Assembly: GCA_009786125.1 (NCBI GenBank)
Contig: WQTU01000139.1
Span: 72,483 to 136,482 of the forward strand
Reading direction: 5' to 3'
Origin: Spirochaetota bacterium
Lineage (GTDB): Bacteria; Spirochaetota; Spirochaetia; CADAEX01
DNA length: 64,000 nt
Positions within the stretch are counted from its first letter, which is position 1. The number at the start of each line of letters is the position of its first letter. The position numbers were made by a program, and so were the translations under genes. Positions 9,720 to 18,778 of this stretch are shown one piece after another. A model generated the notes under the pieces. The model worked only from the letters and a program-made list of their open reading frames with translations, ran no database searches and was not told the DNA's origin.

Positions 9720-12404
9720 CTATTCTTCAATAGATACCATGCTCCAGTTTGCCGGGTCAAAGATATTGGTGTGTACATGCATCCAATGATTAGGGTTAAT
9801 ATTAAATAAATATTCCGAATGTCGTCTCAAATTCGCTAATCTTGATGTTGTAATGATTACCCCATCTTCCTTGTCAGCTTCGAGCAATCTTCCTGTCCAT
9901 GGATTTATCGGGTTTTCAACAATGTTCTCAAGCGCTATAAGCGGTACATCGGCATGAGTCATAAATGAATCATTAACAGATAAAGGGCCGCGTGAATCAA
10001 AGTCCTTTACCATAAGGAGCGCTGTAACAGCCTCAAGATATTCTCTATTTGACAAAACAACATCCGCATTTTCAGGAAATAAGCGGCCACCGTTGTAGCC
10101 GTGATCCGAAACAATAATAATTCTTGTATTATCATACACCTCGTTTTCTTTTAGAAAGTCAAACCATTTTCCCAGCAGTAAAAGAGCAGCAATATTAGCA
10201 TGATAGCTGGCTTCGTTGGCAAATCGACCGCTTCCTCTATATGTTATTCTGTTTGCCGGAGTATAATCAGGAGCCTGCAAAAAGAAAGGACTATGAGTTA
10301 AATTACTTACTACCATTGTATAGGAATCAAACCTTTCTTCGCTTATCTTCGTAACATAAGGTAAAATCGCTAAAGCTATATAAAATCTTATATCAGGCTG
10401 CACGTTTTTCACCCACCATCCTGCACCATCATAAATAAGATTTCTGATTGGCAGCGGTGCAAATTTAAATATGGAAAACCTAATTAAGCGGGATTCTAGG
10501 GTTCTAGCTACATTTTCTGCCTTAGTAAAATTTTCATTATTCGATAGCCACAGATCGTCATATTTTCTCTCAATGCTTGTTATATTTAGTTTATGCGAGT
10601 TATTAAAAGTACTTGTGTCTACACCTTCTATACGAAAATGCGGATTAACCAGCGTTACATTAAATTCATGATCAAGAAAAATTCTGGGCAACAAGAAACT
10701 CGCTTCGATTTGTTTGTCTCTTAGCGAAACATCTTTTCTGCGCTGCATTTCAAGCGGTGTATATTCATACCCGCCAAGTAAAGCAGGCATCCCAAAAATA
10801 GTGAATGGTCCGAAAGCAACACTATTTTTATACCATGTAAAACCACTAAAAGAATAATGCAAGTGTGGTTTTTCATCAAAAATATAAGGAACAAATCCGC
10901 TTACTGCTCTATCAAGCACTAAAACCAAAACATTTCTCCCTGTTTTTGAAAATCGAAAAACCGGCTCATCTATTCCTCCGCTCCTTTTCTCTGTTTTCGC
11001 AAATTGCACTTGAAATGATTTAGATTCCCGATATACTTTAGCAACATTTATTGCGCCTAATAACACACATGCACAAACCGCAACTGTTAAGACAGATACC
11101 ATTATTTTTCTAAACCGCTGAATAAGTAATGGTATAAAAATAGCGATAATTGTTATAACGAGCAAGTTCAATAAAATCAATACTTTGCCCGAACTAACGC
11201 CATCAGAAAAGTAAAACGACAATGTCAAATGACCGTAGTTCCCGGAAAAAACAAAGGTGTTAACCAAGGCAATAACTGCAAACACAGCCATTGCTTTTGC
11301 CATTTTTGTGCTTTTAGATAACATCCAATAAATACAAAGCGGCGCTACAAAGAAAATCCCAAGAGATGACAATGCCGTATTAAGCATAAAAGAAAAAGGG
11401 CTTCCAAAAGTTTCAATAAATCCAAGAGTAAATGATGAAATTAATGAAGAAGGAATTACCACTCCCGCAAGTAAAAATAAAATAGCTGTTGACAATAAAA
11501 ATATGCCAGTCTCTTTGGCAGGCTCTTTATTATAGCTTGCGCATAACTGAGCGAAAAGACGTGTACGAAGTATTAATCCTTTAACTTTTTTAATAATCAG
11601 CGGGCACAAGAACAAGAAAAAAGGAATACATGTAAGAACAAGAGCAAGATTAATGCGTATTCCTATCCAGCCCCTGTGAAAAAACAACAAGAAAATATTT
11701 AAAAGCAAAACAAAAACCGAAACCAAAATCGGTATTAGCTGCTTTGAAAATTTTGTTTTTTGAATAAAATTCTTCGCAAGCGAAAATAAATTATTGCATA
11801 TCCAATAAAGTACCATGCCAGATGGAGAGTTATAGAGCAAAGCTAGAAATATTACGGCAATACCGTATACTTGAATCTTATCTCCGCGAGGAAACCCCTT
11901 AGTATATATTGCTCCAGAAACAACATTGATAAGTACCATCAAAATAGGAAGAAGATTTATACCCCAAAGAAACCTATCCGGAGCACTTAAGTCATTTATA
12001 AACAAAAAAGGTTGCCCGGTTAATAATTCTAGATTGCTTAGAAAATGCCAGGCAGCTATAAAAAATGGGATTTGGATAAATAGACTAAAGCTGTTACACA
12101 GGGCATGTATAGGATGATAATTATGCTGCCGGTATAAAGCCGACAGCATCATATATTGTTTATCGCCTTTAAAAACAGCTTTTATATTGTCCTTCATTCC
12201 CTTCATTTGCTTTTGTTTTTCTCGCTCTGCCCGCTGCTGTTTTTCAGCCAGCAGATAAAGCGGCAGAAGAATAAAACTTATTGCAACACTTACGCCGATA
12301 ATCGAAAATCCATGATTTCTAAAAATACGAAAAAAAAGTACATAGCATGCTTCTATTATTTGCTCGACGGGGAATATTATCAGACTGTAGAGAAAATTAA
12401 GCAT
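9720..12404 (-). CDS. YidC/Oxa1-domain protein fused to a sulfatase/phosphotransferase-like (alkaline-phosphatase fold) ectodomain
   Basis: N-term NHGFSIIGVSVAISFILLPLYLLAEKQQRAEREKQKQMKGMKDNIKAVFKGDKQYMMLSALYRQHNYHP...LFIQIPFFIAAWHFLSN...GQPFLFINDLSAPDRF aligns by eye to the YidC core; polytopic middle; C-term NVLVLVLDRAVS, GPFTIFGMPALLGG, NTRIIIVSDHGYNGG, HVHTNIFDPANWSM. Confidence 0.85.
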   Translation of the reverse strand: MLNFLYSLIIFPVEQIIEACYVLFFRIFRNHGFSIIGVSVAISFILLPLYLLAEKQQRAEREKQKQMKGMKDNIKAVFKGDKQYMMLSALYRQHNYHPIHALCNSFSLFIQIPFFIAAWHFLSNLELLTGQPFLFINDLSAPDRFLWGINLLPILMVLINVVSGAIYTKGFPRGDKIQVYGIAVIFLALLYNSPSGMVLYWICNNLFSLAKNFIQKTKFSKQLIPILVSVFVLLLNIFLLFFHRGWIGIRINLALVLTCIPFFLFLCPLIIKKVKGLILRTRLFAQLCASYNKEPAKETGIFLLSTAILFLLAGVVIPSSLISSFTLGFIETFGSPFSFMLNTALSSLGIFFVAPLCIYWMLSKSTKMAKAMAVFAVIALVNTFVFSGNYGHLTLSFYFSDGVSSGKVLILLNLLVITIIAIFIPLLIQRFRKIMVSVLTVAVCACVLLGAINVAKVYRESKSFQVQFAKTEKRSGGIDEPVFRFSKTGRNVLVLVLDRAVSGFVPYIFDEKPHLHYSFSGFTWYKNSVAFGPFTIFGMPALLGGYEYTPLEMQRRKDVSLRDKQIEASFLLPRIFLDHEFNVTLVNPHFRIEGVDTSTFNNSHKLNITSIERKYDDLWLSNNENFTKAENVARTLESRLIRFSIFKFAPLPIRNLIYDGAGWWVKNVQPDIRFYIALAILPYVTKISEERFDSYTMVVSNLTHSPFFLQAPDYTPANRITYRGSGRFANEASYHANIAALLLLGKWFDFLKENEVYDNTRIIIVSDHGYNGGRLFPENADVVLSNREYLEAVTALLMVKDFDSRGPLSVNDSFMTHADVPLIALENIVENPINPWTGRLLEADKEDGVIITTSRLANLRRHSEYLFNINPNHWMHVHTNIFDPANWSMVSIEE

Positions 12405-12427
12405 AAAAAATCCCTTGGAAAAAGCTC

Positions 12428-15115
12428 TTAATATTCAACATTTACCATACTCCAATTAGCAGGATCAAAAATATTGGTGTGGACATGCATCCATTCATCT
12501 GATCCAATATTAAGGCGATTACCGCGCTGGTGCCTTGGATTCCAAGTAATTGAACCGCTGACAAAAACGCCGCCACATTTCTGCTTAATAAGTTCTTTGC
12601 CTGTAAACGGATTTATCAAATCCTGAATAAGTCCTTCTGTTAATAGATGCGGAACATCCGCATTTGTCATAAAAGTATTATCTGTTCTTAAATCAAAGTC
12701 ATCATAAAAGTCTTTTAGCATCAATAATACATTATAATCTTCTAGAGGCATTCCATTAGGCAGGACAATATTGCCAGAAAATCGGCTGTTGGCGCCGCGA
12801 CCTCCATGGTCAGATACAATAATAATCCTGGTGTTATCATAAACACCGTTTTCTTTCAAAAAATCAAACCACCTTGCAAGCAATATAAAAGACGCTATAT
12901 TAACATGGTAATGCTTTTCATGAGCAAATGGACCTGCTCCTTTATTGGTAATAGTATTTACCGGGATATAATATGGCGCTTCAAAAAAAGCCGGAGAATG
13001 CGGCAGTTTGTTAATAAACATAACAGCGCTATTTATATTTTCATCTGTTATTTCAGTAATATAAGGAAGAACATAAAGGGCGGCAAAATTATTTATTGTG
13101 GCATGAGAATAATTCGCAGAATCCAGAAGTGTATCAAACCCTGAAAGAAATCTGCCTCTATCATATATTAATTTATGCAATATTAAAGGAGAAACTCTAA
13201 AGAAGGAAAAACGTATTAGTTTATCATAAAGTATTCTATAATAGTCTTTGAAATTAAAATCCCTATTGCGGCTCAGATAATAACTAGTAAAACGCTCAAG
13301 ATTCCTTCCGGCCCTTATATTATCAAACCTATTATAAAGCGAAAAATCCATCCATTGCTGATTATATACAGCTACCTTAAAACCAGCTTCTGCCATAATT
13401 CTAGGTAAAACCTGATATGATTCAAGAAATTTATCCACCCAGAACTCATCAGTGCGTTTTTGTATTTCAAGCGGAGTATAATAATAACCGCCAAAAATAC
13501 CCGGCATCCCCTGAATAGTAGATGGACCATGTGTTACTGTATTTGGAAAAAATGTAAACCCCTTAAAAGAATTACGTAATTCCGGTTTTTCTTCAAAGAT
13601 ATAAGGTACATAGAAGGACACAGCGCTGTCCAGAACAATGAGCAAAACATTTTTTCCAGTCCTGCTAAATGTATATTCTTTCCCAAGTGTAAAAGAAGAT
13701 CCTCTCTCTTTATCTTGAGACCCTTGTATAGCCTGGTATTCAATTTTGATATTAACAATATTTACTACTCCTAAACATAACAAAGCAATAACCACAATAC
13801 TTTGTATGGACAACAACACCTTTTTTCTCTTCCACATCAAAAGCAGTAACATTGCTACACAGACAATTAGCATAGCAATAATATTTATTATCTTCTGGTT
13901 GCTGGGGCTCTCTCTAAAATTAAGAAAATGCAAGTCTGGCGTCATAGCGCCATAGTTTCCGATAAATACGAATGCATTTATCAAAAATACCCCTAAAGTG
14001 AATGTTAAAATAATTGCTAACAATATTTTTGCCCGTCTATCAAATAAAAAATAAATACAAAGTAACCAAAGTAAAATACCAAGTGACTGGGTAAGAATTA
14101 TGCCTATATAAGGAAGTGGAGAGGAAAACGGCTGCAAAAATGAAAATTGCTCAACATTGGAAGCTATGAGACCCGAAGGGATTACAAGCCCGATTAACAA
14201 AAACAGACCCATTAAAGATAAAAAGAAGGTCTTTCCTGGCAACTCAAGCGCTGTATTTTTTATATCTATTTTTCTTTTTATAATTCTCCAGATTTTTTTC
14301 CAAACAGGTATCAGTAAAAACATTGCAAGAAACACAATAACAAAAAAAAGTTCTAAAAGAGGCCTATCTATTGAGTCTCTGCGGAAAAACATTTGCCAAA
14401 CAACCAAGCTTACACCAAACAGCAAAATCAATACACTTATTATTTGTTTTGCATTTTTTGTTTTTAACAATATATTTTTAATCAAATTGTAGATGTTATT
14501 GCACGTCCAGTACAATACCAAAGCAGCAGGAGAATTATAAAGTAAAATAAAGAAAATTATTGATATGCTATAAACTTGTACTTTGTCTTTTATTGCTAAA
14601 CCATTTGTATATATTGCTCCCGAAATAACATTTATAAGTATCATTAAAATTGGAAGGAGATTTATACCCCCCCATAAAAACCCGTCAGGAGCGCTTAAAT
14701 CATTGATAAACCAAAAAGCAGTTCCATTCAGTCTTCCCAAATTACTTAGAAAATGCCAAGCAGCAATAAAAAATGGAATTTGAATAAATAGCTCAAGACT
14801 GCTTCGCAGGGCATATACAGGATGATAATTATTCTGCCGATACAAAGTTGACAACATCATAAACCGTTTATCGCCCTTAAAAACAGCTTTTATGTTGTCC
14901 CGCATCCCCTTCATTTGTTTCTGCTTTTCACGCTCTGCCTGCTGTTGTTTTTCTGCCATAAGTGAAAGCGGTAGGATAAGAGTACTTACTATTATACTTA
15001 TAGCAATAATGGAAAAGCCGTGGTTTCGCAAAATATGAAAAACAAAAACATGAGAAAGTTGTATTATTTGTTCAACTGGAAATATAACAAGAGTATAAAG
15101 AAAAGTAAGCATCAA
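12428..15115 (-). CDS. YidC/Oxa1-sulfatase-like fusion, paralog of the adjacent gene
   Basis: Same architecture: NHGFSIIAISIIVSTLILPLSLMAEKQQQ..., FIQIPFFIAAWHFLSNLGRLNGTAFWFINDLSAPDGF; NVLLIVLDSAVS, GPSTIQGMPGIFGGYYYTP, NTRIIIVSDHGGRG, WMHVHTNIFDPANWSMVNVEY. Confidence 0.85.
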   Translation of the reverse strand: MMLTFLYTLVIFPVEQIIQLSHVFVFHILRNHGFSIIAISIIVSTLILPLSLMAEKQQQAEREKQKQMKGMRDNIKAVFKGDKRFMMLSTLYRQNNYHPVYALRSSLELFIQIPFFIAAWHFLSNLGRLNGTAFWFINDLSAPDGFLWGGINLLPILMILINVISGAIYTNGLAIKDKVQVYSISIIFFILLYNSPAALVLYWTCNNIYNLIKNILLKTKNAKQIISVLILLFGVSLVVWQMFFRRDSIDRPLLELFFVIVFLAMFLLIPVWKKIWRIIKRKIDIKNTALELPGKTFFLSLMGLFLLIGLVIPSGLIASNVEQFSFLQPFSSPLPYIGIILTQSLGILLWLLCIYFLFDRRAKILLAIILTFTLGVFLINAFVFIGNYGAMTPDLHFLNFRESPSNQKIINIIAMLIVCVAMLLLLMWKRKKVLLSIQSIVVIALLCLGVVNIVNIKIEYQAIQGSQDKERGSSFTLGKEYTFSRTGKNVLLIVLDSAVSFYVPYIFEEKPELRNSFKGFTFFPNTVTHGPSTIQGMPGIFGGYYYTPLEIQKRTDEFWVDKFLESYQVLPRIMAEAGFKVAVYNQQWMDFSLYNRFDNIRAGRNLERFTSYYLSRNRDFNFKDYYRILYDKLIRFSFFRVSPLILHKLIYDRGRFLSGFDTLLDSANYSHATINNFAALYVLPYITEITDENINSAVMFINKLPHSPAFFEAPYYIPVNTITNKGAGPFAHEKHYHVNIASFILLARWFDFLKENGVYDNTRIIIVSDHGGRGANSRFSGNIVLPNGMPLEDYNVLLMLKDFYDDFDLRTDNTFMTNADVPHLLTEGLIQDLINPFTGKELIKQKCGGVFVSGSITWNPRHQRGNRLNIGSDEWMHVHTNIFDPANWSMVNVEY

Positions 15116-15846
15116 AAATCCCTTATATAAAATTTTTCATATACATCAATATCATTTTGGTTATCACATTCAAACCACTGTTCTGTTGTTTCGATTGTCT
15201 CAATATAGTTTCCTAAAGTTATCAGATGTTGTAAAAGAGTTGTCATATCCAGTTTTTCAACAGACTTAGGCATAGGTAACTTAATGGCTTGCTCTATTTT
15301 TTTCCATCCTGATGGCTCAAATTTTAACAGCCCCATATATTGACCCTGAACCTCTTCTTTAACAGATGGCTTTTTACCTATCTCAAAAAGTCTCTTATTC
15401 TGCATCTTGAATGTTTCCAAATCGTTCAACGGGTCATCAAAACGTTTGCTCCACAAATCCCAAAACCCGGTATAGTATGTTATGGAAAACTCCTGGTCTG
15501 ATTGCATTAGTTTTTTTACTGCTGCCGGAGAGAAAACAATATCTGAATAACTTATTACACAAGGCTCGCGATGCAGCCACTCCGCTGCTTTGGTAAGAGA
15601 AACAAACATATTTGTTGTTTCCCATTCCGCATTGTGGAAATAATGCACACCATGCGCCTGAATAGCTTCACTTTTGTAGCCGGTAACAATGCCTATGTCG
15701 CCAAGAGCAAAACCTGCTTTCTGCAAACTTTCGAGGCAGTGGTCCAAAAGTGTTTTGCCCCATAGTTTCATCATGCACTTGGGAAGGTTTGCGGTTCCTT
15801 CCTTCATTCTGCTGCCTCTGCCAGCAGCAAGTATTATCGCTTTCAT
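15112..15846 (-). CDS. NTP transferase, candidate CTP:phosphoglutamine cytidylyltransferase (Cj1416-like)
   Basis: MKAIILAAGRGSRMKEGTANLPKCMMKLWGKTLLDHCLESL pyrophosphorylase motif; function inferred from synteny with the two upstream genes. Overlaps the next gene by 4 nt. Confidence 0.75.
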   Translation of the reverse strand: MKAIILAAGRGSRMKEGTANLPKCMMKLWGKTLLDHCLESLQKAGFALGDIGIVTGYKSEAIQAHGVHYFHNAEWETTNMFVSLTKAAEWLHREPCVISYSDIVFSPAAVKKLMQSDQEFSITYYTGFWDLWSKRFDDPLNDLETFKMQNKRLFEIGKKPSVKEEVQGQYMGLLKFEPSGWKKIEQAIKLPMPKSVEKLDMTTLLQHLITLGNYIETIETTEQWFECDNQNDIDVYEKFYIRDF

Positions 15847-16454
15847 TAAGATTCTCCCTGTACTCCAGCGGCAAACAAGCCGCGAACAAGCTCAATATCT
15901 TCCATCGCAAAGGGCGCTTCCCGCTCCGGATGCCACATTATCCCTGCTATGGGCAGCTCTCTGTGCTTAATATATTCAACTTCGCCATCTGCGGAGATGG
16001 CAAGCACCAGCAAGTCTTCGGGTATTACATCCGGCGCAAAGTTGTGATAGCTGTTAACGTTGCGTTTTATATCCAGATTATGCCGTATAGCCACATGCCC
16101 TTCAATTTTGCGCAAGGTCCCACCAAAATAGAGGGCAATGGATTGAGTACCCCGACACACACCCAGTAACGGCACATTTTTCTTTATGGCATACGAAATC
16201 AAAAACTCGTCGATGGTATCGCGTTCCGGGGCAGAGCCTCCGTAAGCCTCAGGAGTGTTACCTCCGCTTAGCAGAATACCATCCGGCTGCATGGACTCAA
16301 GCATTTTCGCAAGCATGGGTTCATGATTAAAAACAGGCATTCCAATGCAGCCGGCCTCCCACAAAAACTCTGCCCACCTTTGGTCAAGAGCATCCCGGCG
16401 CTCCTGATAGCTGGTAATCACATCTACTCGCTGGCTTATAAGTACGCGTTTCAT
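15846..16454 (-). CDS. Class I glutamine amidotransferase / gamma-glutamyl hydrolase, candidate gamma-glutamyl-CDP-amidate hydrolase (Cj1417-like)
   Basis: ILLSGGNTPEAYGG, PLLGVCRGTQSIALYFGG (nucleophile Cys), IMWHPERE (His/Glu). Confidence 0.78.
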   Translation of the reverse strand: MKRVLISQRVDVITSYQERRDALDQRWAEFLWEAGCIGMPVFNHEPMLAKMLESMQPDGILLSGGNTPEAYGGSAPERDTIDEFLISYAIKKNVPLLGVCRGTQSIALYFGGTLRKIEGHVAIRHNLDIKRNVNSYHNFAPDVIPEDLLVLAISADGEVEYIKHRELPIAGIMWHPEREAPFAMEDIELVRGLFAAGVQGES

Positions 16455-18778
16455 TTAAGAACTTCTATTTTTCTGTTCGCGCAGTCTATCCGCAGCCTTT
16501 TAGCAGAGGATAGTCTGTCGAAAACCTTTTCGCCTACGCCGATTGCAGCAGGAATGCCCAGCTCCCCTGCCCTTATAGCCATATGCGAATTCGCGCCGCC
16601 ATATGCAGTAATAAAACCAAGTATCTTGCAGGAAAAAATCCAGTCGAAACCAGGGTCAGCTGCTCTTATTAGCAATATTTTCCCCGAAATATTATCCCTG
16701 CAAAGCCCTTCTGCACAAACTTCGCCAGCAGTCTCGCCAAGTGTAATATAATTAGGTATGCTAGTCGGCATATGAAAAGCATAAATGTCATCGGGATTCA
16801 GGATCACCGGCGGCATGGTTAAACTCAGTGTTTCCGCATAACGTCTTTTTCCTTCTGTAATGGAATCAGCAAGCGCGGTTTTCATGTCCGAGGAGGAAGA
16901 ATAGAGCTTGTCTATCAAAAAATAATCAAGGTATGCCATATCTTCGCGGCTAAATCCATATGATTCGCCTAACTTTGCCAGCAATTCCAATACATGAGAA
17001 AGGCTTTTGGTAAATACAAATTTGGAATATTCTCTTCCTTCAATACCTGCTTTTAGAAATTTAAAAAGAGCCAATACATCGCCCTGCAGTCCCTGGTTTT
17101 TCATTTCGCTTTGAATCGCAGCATATTGCTCCAGAGAAAGCATAAAAGGTTCCCGCTCCTGGTCTGGCATATCAATATTTTGCCCGCCAAGATACATTTC
17201 CGGCGCCATGTCGTAGCGCTTGGAAGTAATATCGTAAGTTCCGGGGCGCAAGTGTCCGTATTTGCGAAGAAAAGCAGCCTGCGAAAGTTCCTGCCAGTCC
17301 GCAGACATCTCGGAGCTTATGGTTTTAAGACTTCCCATATAATTTTGGTAATCCCGCTCCGACAAAATACCAATAGCAACAAGCGACTTTAAAAGCTGCA
17401 CTGCTATAAATCCTGCCCGGGCAAGCCCTGCAAATGGCAGGGTTCCGTAGCGCGTACAGTCCGCCATTAACCAATATATTTTGGATATATCATCCATATC
17501 ACTGGAAATAATTATTTCCCGCCTCTTGTCCAAAATATCTATTTTTTCGGTGTCAATAATCCACAAACCAGTACTTACATTTATTATATTGTTTGTTAGA
17601 CCGCACAACGAATTTCGCAAAGTATCGATATCCGCCTGAGTAAAGCCATGTGCAGATAAAATCTTGAGCCGCTGAGGCAAATCAAAAGTGTTGCAAGAAA
17701 AAACAATCTCGAACTCCACTTTGTCGTGCTTGTCCGGGTCGCTCGCAAGACTATCCAGATAATAATTTGCAAGTTTTTCGCTTAGCTTGTCATCTATATC
17801 TTTTGGGATAAACGAATTAAAACTAATCCTGACATCGATGTAGGGCAGCCCGCAAAATTCAACCATAAGCGGAAAGCTGCGAAGGTTTTTATAGCCGTAT
17901 TCATTGCGCTGATACGCCCATGTACCATCAGTTATAAGCCTGCGGTATAATGATGAAGCCAGCGGCTTGGGGCGGATGCCAATCATCTCTGCCGGGTTCC
18001 AGTCAGGCATAACGCCGTAAATAGCCCGGCTTCCCTGAGCATAAGGATGCTTTCCCATGCCTATGCTTATAAAGCTGTGGGCGCGCGCCAAAGCTTCGCC
18101 CTGCTTTTCAATACCCGCAATCTCTTGCTTCAAAACCAACGGGCGCGCCTGTAAAATATATAAAGTGCCGTCTTGTGTAAATGCAAATTCAATATCAATA
18201 TTATTTTTACCAAAGAGCTGCATCAATTCCCCGGCAGCCTCTGCAAGAGAGTCCAGGCGGCTGTCCCCACAGCGTTTCCCGTGGAATATATAACAGGTAG
18301 ACGAGTCTGCCATTTGTCCGGAAGTTATAGACTCCGAAGAGCCGCTGCTGCTGTCATAGTTAATAACGAAATAATTCCCGCCTGTGTTGGGGTCTACAGT
18401 AAACAACACCCCGGACATAGCAATATTTTGCAGCATGGGTTGCACTAAAATCTGATTCCCCGGGTTGTTATCTTTATAAGAACCACACACTTTTTTTGCC
18501 GCATCTATTACGTCGGCAGGAGCAACATTCAAGATCGAAAGAAAATGCCCTGCAAGAGACTCATTTTCACTATCTTCATTAAGAGCAGAAGAGCGCACAA
18601 TCAACGCACCGGAATTTCCGATCGCGCCAGACAACTCTGCGAACACGCGCTCTTTTATTGCGTTTGGGTTAGCAAGCAGCTCGCCTGTTGTAAATGTAAC
18701 TTGCGGCAGTATTTTGCTTTTTGTAACACAAGAGGCCATCGCATTTAAAGTATTTGCTTTGGTCGAAAATTTAAGCAT
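16451..18778 (-). CDS. PEP-synthase/PPDK-like ATP-grasp with phosphohistidine domain, candidate L-glutamine kinase (Cj1418-like)
   Basis: ALIVRSSALNEDSENESLAGHFLSILNV (PPDK_N); VLFTVDPNTGGNYFVINYDSSSGSSESITSG; C-term TAYGGANSHMAIRAGELGIPAAIG mobile His domain. Confidence 0.8.
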   Translation of the reverse strand: MLKFSTKANTLNAMASCVTKSKILPQVTFTTGELLANPNAIKERVFAELSGAIGNSGALIVRSSALNEDSENESLAGHFLSILNVAPADVIDAAKKVCGSYKDNNPGNQILVQPMLQNIAMSGVLFTVDPNTGGNYFVINYDSSSGSSESITSGQMADSSTCYIFHGKRCGDSRLDSLAEAAGELMQLFGKNNIDIEFAFTQDGTLYILQARPLVLKQEIAGIEKQGEALARAHSFISIGMGKHPYAQGSRAIYGVMPDWNPAEMIGIRPKPLASSLYRRLITDGTWAYQRNEYGYKNLRSFPLMVEFCGLPYIDVRISFNSFIPKDIDDKLSEKLANYYLDSLASDPDKHDKVEFEIVFSCNTFDLPQRLKILSAHGFTQADIDTLRNSLCGLTNNIINVSTGLWIIDTEKIDILDKRREIIISSDMDDISKIYWLMADCTRYGTLPFAGLARAGFIAVQLLKSLVAIGILSERDYQNYMGSLKTISSEMSADWQELSQAAFLRKYGHLRPGTYDITSKRYDMAPEMYLGGQNIDMPDQEREPFMLSLEQYAAIQSEMKNQGLQGDVLALFKFLKAGIEGREYSKFVFTKSLSHVLELLAKLGESYGFSREDMAYLDYFLIDKLYSSSSDMKTALADSITEGKRRYAETLSLTMPPVILNPDDIYAFHMPTSIPNYITLGETAGEVCAEGLCRDNISGKILLIRAADPGFDWIFSCKILGFITAYGGANSHMAIRAGELGIPAAIGVGEKVFDRLSSAKRLRIDCANRKIEVLK

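Noticed and set aside
9720-12404. YidC-sulfatase junction as a frameshift or assembly artefact
   Set aside because: The neighbouring paralog (12428-15115) has the same fused order and near-equal length, so the fusion is real.
16451-18778. Annotation as a housekeeping PEP synthase or PPDK
   Set aside because: Shorter than typical full-length enzymes of that family, lacks an evident PEP-binding C-terminal TIM barrel after the His domain, and sits with a glutaminase-type hydrolase and a cytidylyltransferase.
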